Assembly: GCA_030830595.1 (NCBI GenBank)
Contig: JAURMS010000157.1
Span: 1 to 24,382, forward strand
Source of the DNA: Gammaproteobacteria bacterium
GTDB lineage: Bacteria; Pseudomonadota; Gammaproteobacteria; Steroidobacterales; Steroidobacteraceae
DNA length: 24,382 bases
Reading direction: 5' to 3'
Position numbers and translations under genes: made by a program. Below the pieces are notes generated by a model. That model was not told the origin of the DNA and made no database searches. It was given only the letters and a program-made list of their open reading frames with translations. Positions 7,356 through 14,956 of this stretch are shown here, one piece after another (the stretch's first letter is position 1; the number at the start of each line of letters is the position of its first letter).

Positions 7356-8599
7356 CACAGCTTCCCCTTGAGCAGCGTCTTCTGCAACGTGGGCATGTCC
7401 TTGTCCCCGCGGCCGGACAGGCCGATCAGGATGCGTCCGCCAGGATTTGCCCTGGCCCAGCGGCGCGCCCCGGCAAAGGCGTGCGCGGTCTCGATCGCCG
7501 GCAGGATGCCCTCCGCGTGACAGCACTCGGCCAAGGCATCGAGGGCCTCCTCGTCGGTCGCCTGCTCATAGCGCACCCGCCCGGTCGCCATCAGCAGGGC
7601 ATGCTCGGGACCGACACCGGAGTAATCGAGGCCTGCGGAAACCGAATGGGTTTCCTGCACCTGGCCGTTGTCGTCCTGCAGGATCATCGTATAGCACCCC
7701 TGCAGCACGCCCGGCCGGCCGTAGGTCAGGGTAGCGGAATTGTCGCCGAGGCCCGGGCCCCTCCCGCCGGCCTCGATGCCGATCAGGGCAACCGAGCGGT
7801 CGGCCACGAAGGGGTGGAACAACCCGATCGCGTTGGAGCCTCCGCCGACGCAGGCGATGACGGCATCAGGCAGGGCGCCGGCCCGCTCGAGCATCTGCTG
7901 CCGGCTTTCCCGACCGATCACCGACTGCAGTTCGCGCACCAGCCAGGGATAGGGATGCGGCCCCACCGCAGAGCCCAGCAGGTAGTAGGTGCCCTCCGGA
8001 TCGGACACCCAGTCGCGCAGGGCCTCGTCGATGGCTGCCCGCAGGGTCTGGTCCCCGCTGGTGACGGCGACCACTTCCGCACCGAGCAGCTTCATGCGCC
8101 CGACATTAGGCGCCTGGCGCTCGGTGTCGATGGCGCCCATGTACACCACGCAGGGCATGCCGAGGCGAGCGCAGGCCGCCGCGCTGGCCACGCCATGCTG
8201 GCCCGCACCGGTTTCGGCGACGATGCGCCGCGCACCCAGGCGACGGGCGAGCAGCGCCTGGCCCACCGCATTGTTGATCTTGTGGGCACCGGTGTGGGCG
8301 AGGTCCTCGCGTTTCAGCCAGACCTCGGCACCCCAGCGCTGCGAGAGTCGGGTGGCGCGCGTCAGCGCGGTCGGGCGGCCTGCCCAGGATTCCAGTTCGG
8401 CACTGAATTCGGCCTGGAAGTCGGGGGCATGCAGGTGCTCACGCACACCGGCCTCGAGACGCTCCAGGGCCGGCACCAGGGTCTCGGGCACGTAACGCCC
8501 GCCAAAAGGCCCGAAGCGGCCTCGCTCGTCCGGCAATTCACCGCGCAGCTCGAGGTCGAGCAAGCGCCCGGCCTCTTCCGCACCTAACACACCCGCCAT
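7355..8599 (-). CDS. trpB: Tryptophan synthase beta subunit
   Basis: 414 residues of the TrpB1 type, a PLP enzyme that condenses indole with L-serine. The PLP-binding lysine is Lys107 in GAHKINNAVGQ, the catalytic glutamate is Glu129 in ETGAGQHGVA, and the glycine-rich phosphate-cofactor loop GGGSNAIG lies near residue 250. The C-terminal sodium/PLP region ending in SGRGDKDM is intact. The ATG at 8599 is one base after the trpF stop and is preceded by a GGAGA site. It gives about 25 residues before the conserved RFGPFGGRYVPETL, slightly longer than E. coli. The stop overlaps the trpA ATG by one base, as expected for a 1:1 complex. Confidence 0.97.
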   Translation of the reverse strand: MAGVLGAEEAGRLLDLELRGELPDERGRFGPFGGRYVPETLVPALERLEAGVREHLHAPDFQAEFSAELESWAGRPTALTRATRLSQRWGAEVWLKREDLAHTGAHKINNAVGQALLARRLGARRIVAETGAGQHGVASAAACARLGMPCVVYMGAIDTERQAPNVGRMKLLGAEVVAVTSGDQTLRAAIDEALRDWVSDPEGTYYLLGSAVGPHPYPWLVRELQSVIGRESRQQMLERAGALPDAVIACVGGGSNAIGLFHPFVADRSVALIGIEAGGRGPGLGDNSATLTYGRPGVLQGCYTMILQDDNGQVQETHSVSAGLDYSGVGPEHALLMATGRVRYEQATDEEALDALAECCHAEGILPAIETAHAFAGARRWARANPGGRILIGLSGRGDKDMPTLQKTLLKGKL

Positions 8600-8600
8600 G

Positions 8601-9200
8601 TCATCGATCTCCTGCCGCGGCCCTGGCCGCCCGTATGAACGCCCGAATCCTGTCCGGGTCCTTGTGCCCGCGTGAAACCTCCACGCCGCTCGAGACATCG
8701 ACCGCCCAGGGTCGGACCTGCCGGATCGCCTCCCCCACATTATCCGGATCCAGGCCGCCGCCGAGGATCAATTCGCAGCGACCCGCCAGCGCCGCCGCCG
8801 CCGACCAGTCCGCGCGCTCGCCGGTCCCGCTCCGCGCCCCCTCGAAAAGCAACCGGGGCGGCAGGCTGGCTGGCAGCACGGCACCGCTACGAAACACCGG
8901 CCAGGTAGCGATGCCCGGTGGAAGGTCCAGGGCCGCGAGCGCCTCGGCGTCACCTTGCAGCACATCGGGAGAGAAAGCCTGCAGGATCTCGGCCAGGTCC
9001 GCGGGACCCGGATCGAGGGTAACCGCTACGCTCAGCACGCCGGCGGGCAGGCGGCCGGCCAACTGCGCCGCCTCCGCCGGCGGCAGGTAGCGCGGCGAGG
9101 CCGGATGGAACACGAAGCCGATGGCATCTGCACCGGCCTCGACTGCAGCCTCCAGCGGCCGGGCAGACGTGAAGCCGCAAATCTTGATTCGCAGGCTCAT
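8601..9200 (-). CDS. trpF: Phosphoribosylanthranilate isomerase
   Basis: 199 residues, a single-domain TIM barrel that carries out the Amadori rearrangement of phosphoribosylanthranilate. KICGFT at 6-11 holds the catalytic base Cys8. The C-terminal phosphate sites are LGGGLDPDNV (about 146-155) and VDVSSGVE (167-174). The second catalytic position is unusual: where most family members have Asp in an LLD segment, this protein reads RLLFEG, with Glu120. The QLHG-type motif is also altered (DVLQGDAE). I recall similar forms in xanthomonads, so this may be a lineage variant rather than decay. The ATG overlaps the trpC stop as ATGA. trpF is free-standing inside the operon, not fused to trpC as in E. 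coli. Confidence 0.94.
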   Translation of the reverse strand: MSLRIKICGFTSARPLEAAVEAGADAIGFVFHPASPRYLPPAEAAQLAGRLPAGVLSVAVTLDPGPADLAEILQAFSPDVLQGDAEALAALDLPPGIATWPVFRSGAVLPASLPPRLLFEGARSGTGERADWSAAAALAGRCELILGGGLDPDNVGEAIRQVRPWAVDVSSGVEVSRGHKDPDRIRAFIRAARAAAGDR

Positions 9201-10018
9201 GCGCGGGCCAGGCGGCCTGCCTCCAGCATCCGTGTGAGCAGGCCTGCCGGGTCGGAAGAGCGCATCAACGCGCCGCCGACCAGCGCCAGGTCATAGCCAG
9301 CGCGGGCCATGTCAGCAGCATCGTCAGGGGTCTCGAGCCCGCTCTCGGCCACTCTCGGCCACCGGGATGGCAGCCGTCCTGCCAGTCCACTCAGGCGCTC
9401 GGGCACGACCTCAAGCGTTTGCAGGTCCCGGCTGTTCACGCCAATGAATAACTGGTTCGAGTCGGCGTCCACCGCGCCTGCAGCCGCAGCCGCCCGCTCG
9501 ACCTCCTCCTCATCAAAGGTCTCGAGCAGGATGAACAGGCCCAGCGAGCGGGCGCAGTCCAGCATCTCCGTCAGCTGCGGATCGGTCAGCATCCTGACGA
9601 TCAGCAGCGCGCCGCCGGCGCCGGCGCAGCGCGCCTCGTACAGCTGATAGGGATCGACCAGGAAATCCTTACGCATCACCGGCACGCCGAGCGGTGCGAG
9701 GCGGGCGGCCGCCTGCTGCAGGTGCTCGAGACTGCCACCGAAGCGGTCCGGCTCGGTCAGCACCGACACGGCGCAGGCACCCGAGCGCGCATAGACCTCC
9801 ACCCTCGCTCCCCGGTCAGTGCCGGCCTCGGCCAGTTGACCCAAAGCCGGGGAACGCAACTTGAGCTCGGCGATCAGGTCGAAACGACCGCCTCGGGCCG
9901 GAGGCAGCGTGGGCGGCAGGGCCGCGCAGCGCTCGACCAGCGTCCGCTGCGGCAGGGCGGAACGGGCAGCCTGCAGGCGCTGCCGGCTGGACTCAGCCAT
10001 GTCATCCAGGAAGCCCAT
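9197..10018 (-). CDS. trpC: Indole-3-glycerol phosphate synthase
   Basis: 273 residues, monofunctional. It closes and decarboxylates the carboxyphenylamino-deoxyribulose phosphate ring to give indole-3-glycerol phosphate. Expected catalytic elements are visible: LIAELKLRSPALG (Glu51, Lys53, Ser-Pro), VMRKDFLVDPYQ (Lys117), FIGVNSRDL and VAESGL. The motif LRSPALG differs from the more common KRASPSKG but keeps Lys, Ser, Pro and Gly. The ATG at 10018, ten bases after trpD, gives a normal N-terminal helix. An upstream in-frame ATG at 10048 would overlap trpD and add ten residues. No strong Shine-Dalgarno precedes either start, so expression probably relies on coupling to trpD. Confidence 0.95.
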   Translation of the reverse strand: MGFLDDMAESSRQRLQAARSALPQRTLVERCAALPPTLPPARGGRFDLIAELKLRSPALGQLAEAGTDRGARVEVYARSGACAVSVLTEPDRFGGSLEHLQQAAARLAPLGVPVMRKDFLVDPYQLYEARCAGAGGALLIVRMLTDPQLTEMLDCARSLGLFILLETFDEEEVERAAAAAGAVDADSNQLFIGVNSRDLQTLEVVPERLSGLAGRLPSRWPRVAESGLETPDDAADMARAGYDLALVGGALMRSSDPAGLLTRMLEAGRLARA

Positions 10019-10028
10019 CGCGAGGCTG

Positions 10029-11063
10029 TCAGCCGCGGACCGACGCACCGAAGGCGATCAGCGCATCCAGCGTCCGCGCCGCGCGACCGTCGTCGATGGC
10101 CGCAGCGGCTGCGAGAGCTGCCTCGGACGGGTCAGCGACCCGGCCGGTCGCCTCGAGCAGCAGCGCCGCACCCATCAGGAGCGCATCGCGATGCGCGCCC
10201 GTTTCCTCACCGCGCAGCACCGCCGCAAGGGCCGCCGCGTTATGCGCCGCATCCCCTCCACGCAAATCTGCCTCGGTGCAGGCCGGCAGCCCATAGTCCC
10301 CTGCACTGCGCCTGGACTCGGTCACGCTGCCTGGCGTGACCGTCAACAAAGTGAAGGGCACCACCGGCGTCGGCTCGTCCCAGCCATTGTCACCGTGCAG
10401 CACCAGGACCCGCTCAATCTCCATCCCTGCAAGCGTCTCGGCCATGAGCCTCGCTATGGACATGCTCCACGCGCCGACCACACCAAAGCGGGTGCCAGCC
10501 GGATTGGTCAGGGGGCCCAGCAGGTTGAAGATGGTGCGTACGCCCATCGCGGCACGGATCGGCGCGATGGCCTTCATTGCCGGGTGGTAGTGCGGGGCAA
10601 ACAGGAAGGTAAAGCCGGTGGCCTCGAGGCAGCGACCCGCCTGCTGCTCATCCAGCGGCATGGGCAGGCCCAGGCGCTCGAGCACGTCGGCACTGCCAGA
10701 ATTGGAAGACACCGAACGGTTGCCATGCTTGGCGATGGGCACCCCTGCCGCAGCCGCCAGGAGGGCAGCCCCGGTGGACAGGTTGTAGCTGTGCGAGGCG
10801 TCACCCCCGGTGCCGACCAGGTCCGCCACCGGCAGGCCTGGGGGCAATGCGGGCTGGCGGGCCAAAGACCGCATGCCGCGGGCGAAGCCGCGCACCTCGG
10901 CGGGCGTGGGGCCCTTGGCCCGCAGCGCAGCCAGCAGGGCACCGGCCATGGCTGGATTCATCCCGGCATCCGTGAAGGCCAGCATGAGTTCACAGGCCTG
11001 GTCCTCGGAGAGGCTGTTGCCTTCGACCAGGCCATCCAGGACGTCCTTCAGGGCAGCCGTCAT
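10029..11063 (-). CDS. trpD: Anthranilate phosphoribosyltransferase
   Basis: 344 residues, the typical size for a TrpD not fused to TrpG. It transfers the phosphoribosyl group of PRPP to anthranilate. Characteristic motifs are in order: GTGGD (84-88) for pyrophosphate binding, NLSTGAA, KHGNRSVSSNSGSADVLE around the anthranilate and PRPP sites, and FNLLGPLTNPA. The ATG at 11063 overlaps the trpG stop as ATGA, fixing the start; the longer upstream frame is a shadow of trpG. All the expected motifs are present. Confidence 0.97.
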   Translation of the reverse strand: MTAALKDVLDGLVEGNSLSEDQACELMLAFTDAGMNPAMAGALLAALRAKGPTPAEVRGFARGMRSLARQPALPPGLPVADLVGTGGDASHSYNLSTGAALLAAAAGVPIAKHGNRSVSSNSGSADVLERLGLPMPLDEQQAGRCLEATGFTFLFAPHYHPAMKAIAPIRAAMGVRTIFNLLGPLTNPAGTRFGVVGAWSMSIARLMAETLAGMEIERVLVLHGDNGWDEPTPVVPFTLLTVTPGSVTESRRSAGDYGLPACTEADLRGGDAAHNAAALAAVLRGEETGAHRDALLMGAALLLEATGRVADPSEAALAAAAAIDDGRAARTLDALIAFGASVRG

Positions 11064-11641
11064 CGGGCACCTCCATCGATAAAGTTGGCCAGCAAGGCCG
11101 GTCCTTCCACGGTCAGGATGCTCTCTGGGTGGAACTGTACGCCTTCGACCTGCAGCGCACGATGACGCACCCCCATCACCTCGCCCTCTTCGGTCCAGGC
11201 GCTGACCTCCAGGCAGGGCGGCAGTGCGTCGCGCCGGGCGATCAGTGAGTGATAACGGCCCACCTCTACTGGATTTGACAGGCCACGGAACAAGCCCCGG
11301 CCGTCGTGGTGAACACCCGAGGTCTTGCCATGCATCATGCGCTCCGCGCGGACCACCTGCCCACCGAAAGCCTCGACGATGGACTGGTGTCCGAGGCAGA
11401 CGCCGAGCACGGGCACGCGACCGGCGAAGGCGCTGATCATCTGCATCGAGACCCCCGCCTCTCGGGGAGAACCCGGACCCGGCGAGATGCACAGGTGGGT
11501 CGCGGGCAAGCCCAGGGCCGCCTCGACGGTAATTTCATCGTTCCTGCGCACGTCCACGTCGGCACCCAGGACCAGGAACGCCTGCACCAGGTTGTAGGTG
11601 AAGGAGTCATAGTTGTCGATCAGCAGCAGACGGGGCTTCAT
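11060..11641 (-). CDS. trpG: Anthranilate synthase component II (glutamine amidotransferase)
   Basis: 193 residues, a class I glutamine amidotransferase that supplies ammonia to TrpE. The catalytic triad is complete: Cys82 in GVCLGHQ, and His171 and Glu173 in HPES. The oxyanion region SPGPGSP lies at 53-59. Because it sits directly after trpE and overlaps both neighbours (ATGA at each end), it is most likely dedicated to tryptophan synthesis. It may also serve a para-aminobenzoate synthase as PabA, as happens in some bacteria. It is not fused to trpD, unlike in E. coli. The trpE 3' end supplies a GGAGGA site eight to ten bases before the start. Confidence 0.96.
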   Translation of the reverse strand: MKPRLLLIDNYDSFTYNLVQAFLVLGADVDVRRNDEITVEAALGLPATHLCISPGPGSPREAGVSMQMISAFAGRVPVLGVCLGHQSIVEAFGGQVVRAERMMHGKTSGVHHDGRGLFRGLSNPVEVGRYHSLIARRDALPPCLEVSAWTEEGEVMGVRHRALQVEGVQFHPESILTVEGPALLANFIDGGAR

Positions 11642-13023
11642 AGTCCCTCCTCCGTCATCTGCAGCGCCCGCGCCAGGACCGCACTCTTGGCCAGCACCTC
11701 CTCGTACTCGGCCTCGGGCCGGCTGTCGGCCACGACGCCGGCACCAGCCTGATACACATAGCGATTGCCGGCAAACACCAGGGTGCGGATGGCAATGGCG
11801 TGGTTCATGTCCCCGCCGTGGCCGAAATAACCGACGGTGCCACCGTAGAATCCACGCCTGACTGGCTCCAGCGAATCGATGATCTCCATGGCGCGGACCT
11901 TGGGCGCCCCGACCAGCGTGCCAGCCGGGAATGCGGCGGCAAACAGGTCAAACATGTCCCGCTCGGCAGCCAGCTCGCCCTCGACGCCGCTGACGATGTG
12001 CATCACGTGACTGTAGCGCTCAATGACCCGATAGGGGTCGACGTGCACCGACCCGGCACGTGCGACCCGGCCCAGATCGTTGCGGGCCAAGTCGACCAGC
12101 ATGACGTGCTCGGCGTTCTCCTTCGGGTCGGCCAGCAGTTCCCGCTCACGGGCCAGGTCGGTAGCGAGGTCCGCCGCCCGCGGACGTGTGCCAGCTATCG
12201 GCCTCAGCTGGGCCCTTCCGTCCTTGAGCTTGACCAGCGCCTCGGGCGAGGACCCGACCACGGTGAAGTCGCCCAGGTCCAGGAAGTACATGTAGGGAGA
12301 GGGGTTGATCAGGCGCAGGGCGCGGTAGGTCTCGAAGGGGTCGAGTTCTCCCTCGCCCATGAAGCGGACCGACAGCACCAGCTGGTAGACATCGCCAGCG
12401 GCGATGTGCTCCTGGGTGCGGGCTACGCCCTCGAGAAATTCCCCGCGAGTCATGCTCGGCTTGGCAGGCCCGACGCGGATACGGGCGCGCGCCGGCGGCA
12501 GGGGGCCGCGCAGTGCCCGGATCACCTCGGCACGCAGCAGCTGACGCTCGGTGGCCGAACCGGCGTGCAGCAGGGCCATGCTGCGGGTGACATGATCGAA
12601 CACCAGCATGGAACGCGGGGCCAGGTAACAGGCGTCAGGCACCGGAAAATCGGCGTGCGTGCCATCCGGCAGGCGCTCGAAGCGGCGCACCAGGTCGTAG
12701 GCAGAGACCCCGACCAGGCCCCCCGGCAGCGGCACGCCGGGTACCAGCGGCTGCGGGGCGGGCGCGCGCCGCAGCGCCGACCTCAACGCCTCAAGGAGCT
12801 CCCCTGCGCTCGCCGGCGAGGGCCCGAGTCCGCCGTCGATCCAGAGGCCCTGACCGTCGAGCCGGAATTCCGAGCAATCGCCGAAGCCGATGAACGAGTA
12901 ACGGCCCAGCCGCTCGCCACCATCCACGCTCTCGAGCAGGAAACGGGGCTTGAACGGCGCCAGCTTGAGGTAGGCGGACACGGGCGTGTCGAGGTCGGCA
13001 GCGATGTCGAAGGGCGGCTTCAT
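11638..13023 (-). CDS. trpE: Anthranilate synthase component I
   Basis: 461 residues, somewhat shorter than the roughly 500-520 of enteric TrpE. It converts chorismate and ammonia to anthranilate. LLES at residues 29-32 is the conserved part of the tryptophan feedback site, so allosteric inhibition by Trp is likely. The chorismate-binding half contains GSSPEALVKL, RPIAGTRPR, LVDLARNDLGRVA, FPAGTLVGAPKVRAMEIID and GGTVGYFGHGGDMNHAIAIRT, with a C-terminal YQAGAGVVADS. The ATG at 13023 follows a strong AGGAGGA site. PabB is the main alternative, but the adjacent trpGDCFBA genes settle the role. It is the first gene of the operon. Confidence 0.96.
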   Translation of the reverse strand: MKPPFDIAADLDTPVSAYLKLAPFKPRFLLESVDGGERLGRYSFIGFGDCSEFRLDGQGLWIDGGLGPSPASAGELLEALRSALRRAPAPQPLVPGVPLPGGLVGVSAYDLVRRFERLPDGTHADFPVPDACYLAPRSMLVFDHVTRSMALLHAGSATERQLLRAEVIRALRGPLPPARARIRVGPAKPSMTRGEFLEGVARTQEHIAAGDVYQLVLSVRFMGEGELDPFETYRALRLINPSPYMYFLDLGDFTVVGSSPEALVKLKDGRAQLRPIAGTRPRAADLATDLARERELLADPKENAEHVMLVDLARNDLGRVARAGSVHVDPYRVIERYSHVMHIVSGVEGELAAERDMFDLFAAAFPAGTLVGAPKVRAMEIIDSLEPVRRGFYGGTVGYFGHGGDMNHAIAIRTLVFAGNRYVYQAGAGVVADSRPEAEYEEVLAKSAVLARALQMTEEGL

Positions 13024-13109
13024 GTGCTCCTCCTATCTGCGGCAGCGGGGAGCGGGCAGACGGCACCCGCTCCCGGCGCGGCCGCGGAAGGGGTTCGGGT
13101 CGTCGGCAT
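13020..13109 (-). CDS. Possible 29-codon leader ORF ahead of trpE (speculative)
   Basis: A short frame starts at ATG 13109 and ends in a TGA (13022-13020) that overlaps the trpE start as ATGA, the same join used along the operon. The product is rich in Ala, Pro, Arg and Thr, with one Cys and no Trp, so it is not a classical trpL attenuation peptide. Its ATG lies seven bases downstream of the proposed -10 hexamer, so a transcript could begin at or next to the ATG. No conservation data are available, and a chance frame is quite possible. Confidence 0.2.
   Translation of the reverse strand: MPTTRTPSAAAPGAGAVCPLPAAADRRST
13028..13034 (-). promoter_or_regulatory. Strong ribosome-binding site of trpE
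   Basis: On the minus strand the bases read AGGAGGA, ending four bases before the trpE ATG (AGGAGGAgcacATG). It is the best Shine-Dalgarno match I noticed in the window and fixes the trpE start. Confidence 0.85.
13048..13074 (-). promoter_or_regulatory. Inverted repeat (hairpin) in the trpE leader
   Basis: Perfect nine-base arms, GGGAGCGGG (13048-13056) and CCCGCTCCC (13066-13074), are separated by nine bases. In the transcript this would be a very stable GC-rich stem ending about 14 bases before the trpE ribosome-binding site. There is no U-run after it, so it is not an intrinsic terminator. It could control translation, mRNA stability or binding of a regulator, or be the remains of an attenuator. 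Confidence 0.6.
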
Positions 13110-13115
13110 CCGACG

Positions 13116-13145
13116 AGTATCGCCGTCCGTCATCGAGACGGTCAA
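13116..13145 (-). promoter_or_regulatory. Candidate sigma-70 promoter of the trp operon
   Basis: On the minus strand TTGACC (13145-13140) and GATACT (13121-13116) are separated by 18 bases. The -35 box overlaps the stop codon of the upstream DUF885 gene. The expected transcription start is near 13109, giving a leader of about 86 bases before trpE. The -35 box is good and the -10 box fair. This is the only gap over 100 bases in the minus-strand block, which fits a separate trp promoter. Confidence 0.5.
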
Positions 13146-14956
13146 GGCAATGCGGGAGCGAGTCCGGCCCAGCGGTCGAGCTTCTCCTCGAGGAGGTCCA
13201 GCGGGAGCGCTCCGTCACGCAGCACCTGCCAGTGGAAGTCTCGCACATCGAAGCGCCCACCCAAGGCCTGCTGATACTTGCCCCTGAGGCGCTGCAGGTG
13301 CAGGTCGCCGAGCTTGTAGGCCAGGGCCTGGCCCGGCCAGACGATGTAGCGATCCACTTCGGCGACGATATCGCTGTCGGCCATGGACGAGTTCTCCTGC
13401 ATGTAGCGGATCGCCTGCTCACGGCTCCAGCCGCGGGTATGCAGGCCGGTATCGACGACCAGGCGCATGGCCCTGAGCATCTCGTCGTTCAGGCGCCCGA
13501 ACCACGCCATGGGCTCGCGGAACAGCCCGAGTTCGCGGCCGAGGGACTCTGCATACAGGGCCCAGCCCTCGCTGTAGGCGGTGTAGTCACCGAAGCGGCG
13601 AAAGCGCGGCAGGTCGGTCATCTCCGCCTGCACGGAAGACTGATAGTGATGCCCCGGCGAGGCTTCATGCAGGGACAGGGTTTCCATGCCGAATTTCGGC
13701 TGCGCGCGCAGGTTGAAGGTATTGATGTAGAAAATCCCGGGCACGGATCCGTCTGCCGAAGGGGCCGCATACTCGGCTCCCGCCTCCGACTCGGCACGGA
13801 AGGATTCGATGGGCCGCACCACGTAGTCGGCACGCGGTCGATAACTGAACAGCCTCGGCAGGCGCGCATTGATGCGCCGACGTAACGTCCGGTAACCCTG
13901 CAGCAGGTCCTCGGGATCGTCGTAGTAGAAGGCCGGCTCGTTGCGGACCCAGGCGAAGAACTGCTGGAGGTCGCCCTCGAACCCCACCTCGCGCTTCACC
14001 GTCTCCATGGCCGAACGGATGCGCGCCACCTCGGCCAGCCCGGTAGCGTGGATGCTGGCCGGCAAGGCATCGTCGGCAGGCAGCGTGGTGTGCTGGGCCA
14101 CGAGATGGCGATACCAGGCCCTGCCATCGGGCAATTCGACCCAGGCCGTGCCTTCTCGGCAACCGGGCAGGTACTCGTCGCGGACGAAGTCGTGCAGGCG
14201 GCGATAGCTCGGCGTCAACCGCTCCTCGATGAGCCGGACCATCGCGACCCTGATCTGCTCACGCTCTGCGGGCTTCCAGCCGCGGGGCAGCTTCCTGATC
14301 GGTGCATAAAAAACGCTGGCCTCGGGGCTTTCGGCCATTCCGGCACTGAGCATCCGCAGTGACTTCTCCATGACCACGGCGGGTGGCGTGACGCCCTCGG
14401 CCAGCCCTCGGCGCATCGCAGCGATGGCGCCATCGACCCAGCGCGGGAACATGGAGGCTCGCTGGATCCAGCGCTGATAGTCGCCGGGAGTCTCGAAGGG
14501 CTGCGCACCCTCGCCCGAGCCATAAAGGATCAACGTGGCAGGCACGCCTCCGTCAAAGCCGTCGAAGGGCATCAGCCAGGCGGGAAAGATGCCGCCGGCC
14601 AGATCCTGTTCGCGATCACGCAGGAACAGGTCGAGGCTCAGGCGGCCCTGCCTTGAGAGCCCCGCAGGATCGATGGCACGGGCCTCTTCGAGGTAGAGAC
14701 GCGCCATCTCCAGCTGGCTGTCCCAGTGGGCCTCGGTGGCGGACAGCTCGAGTTGGGCGTCATAGCCGGGAAAACCCATGGCGGTCGCCGTGGTGGCACG
14801 AAAGGACAGCCATTCGTCGAAGTAGTCTTCGAGAAGCGCCCACAGCGCCTCGTCAGTCGCCGTCACCGGTTCGCCGCTGACTACGACGGGCTGGGTGACG
14901 CAACCGCCGAGCAAGCTGAGTGCCGCCAGCGTCCAGGCTGCCAGAAGACGACTCAT
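13142..14956 (-). CDS. DUF885 family lipoprotein (putative metal-dependent hydrolase/peptidase)
   Basis: 604 residues. The N-terminus is a lipoprotein signal with LLGGC and lipidation expected at Cys19, so the protein should be anchored in the outer or inner membrane facing the periplasm. The rest is a DUF885 domain, an all-helical fold distantly like M2/M3-type zinc peptidases. LHEASPGHHYQ near residue 430 looks like a zinc-binding HExxxGHH site, and SEGWALYAESLG follows near 462, where the second Glu ligand is expected. No substrate is known for most family members. The ATG at 14956 overlaps the MATE stop as ATGA. The gene ends just before the trpE promoter. A metallopeptidase role is inferred from the motif only. 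Confidence 0.88.
   Translation of the reverse strand: MSRLLAAWTLAALSLLGGCVTQPVVVSGEPVTATDEALWALLEDYFDEWLSFRATTATAMGFPGYDAQLELSATEAHWDSQLEMARLYLEEARAIDPAGLSRQGRLSLDLFLRDREQDLAGGIFPAWLMPFDGFDGGVPATLILYGSGEGAQPFETPGDYQRWIQRASMFPRWVDGAIAAMRRGLAEGVTPPAVVMEKSLRMLSAGMAESPEASVFYAPIRKLPRGWKPAEREQIRVAMVRLIEERLTPSYRRLHDFVRDEYLPGCREGTAWVELPDGRAWYRHLVAQHTTLPADDALPASIHATGLAEVARIRSAMETVKREVGFEGDLQQFFAWVRNEPAFYYDDPEDLLQGYRTLRRRINARLPRLFSYRPRADYVVRPIESFRAESEAGAEYAAPSADGSVPGIFYINTFNLRAQPKFGMETLSLHEASPGHHYQSSVQAEMTDLPRFRRFGDYTAYSEGWALYAESLGRELGLFREPMAWFGRLNDEMLRAMRLVVDTGLHTRGWSREQAIRYMQENSSMADSDIVAEVDRYIVWPGQALAYKLGDLHLQRLRGKYQQALGGRFDVRDFHWQVLRDGALPLDLLEEKLDRWAGLAPALP

Noticed and set aside
13024..13141. Classical trpL attenuator or TrpR operator upstream of trpE
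   Set aside because: No Trp codons occur in any short leader frame, no terminator U-run follows the hairpin, and no TrpR-like palindrome was seen.
11800..13287. Long open frame (495 codons) on the plus strand opposite trpE
   Set aside because: trpE on the minus strand is unmistakable. The antisense frame has low-complexity shadow composition and no family resemblance.
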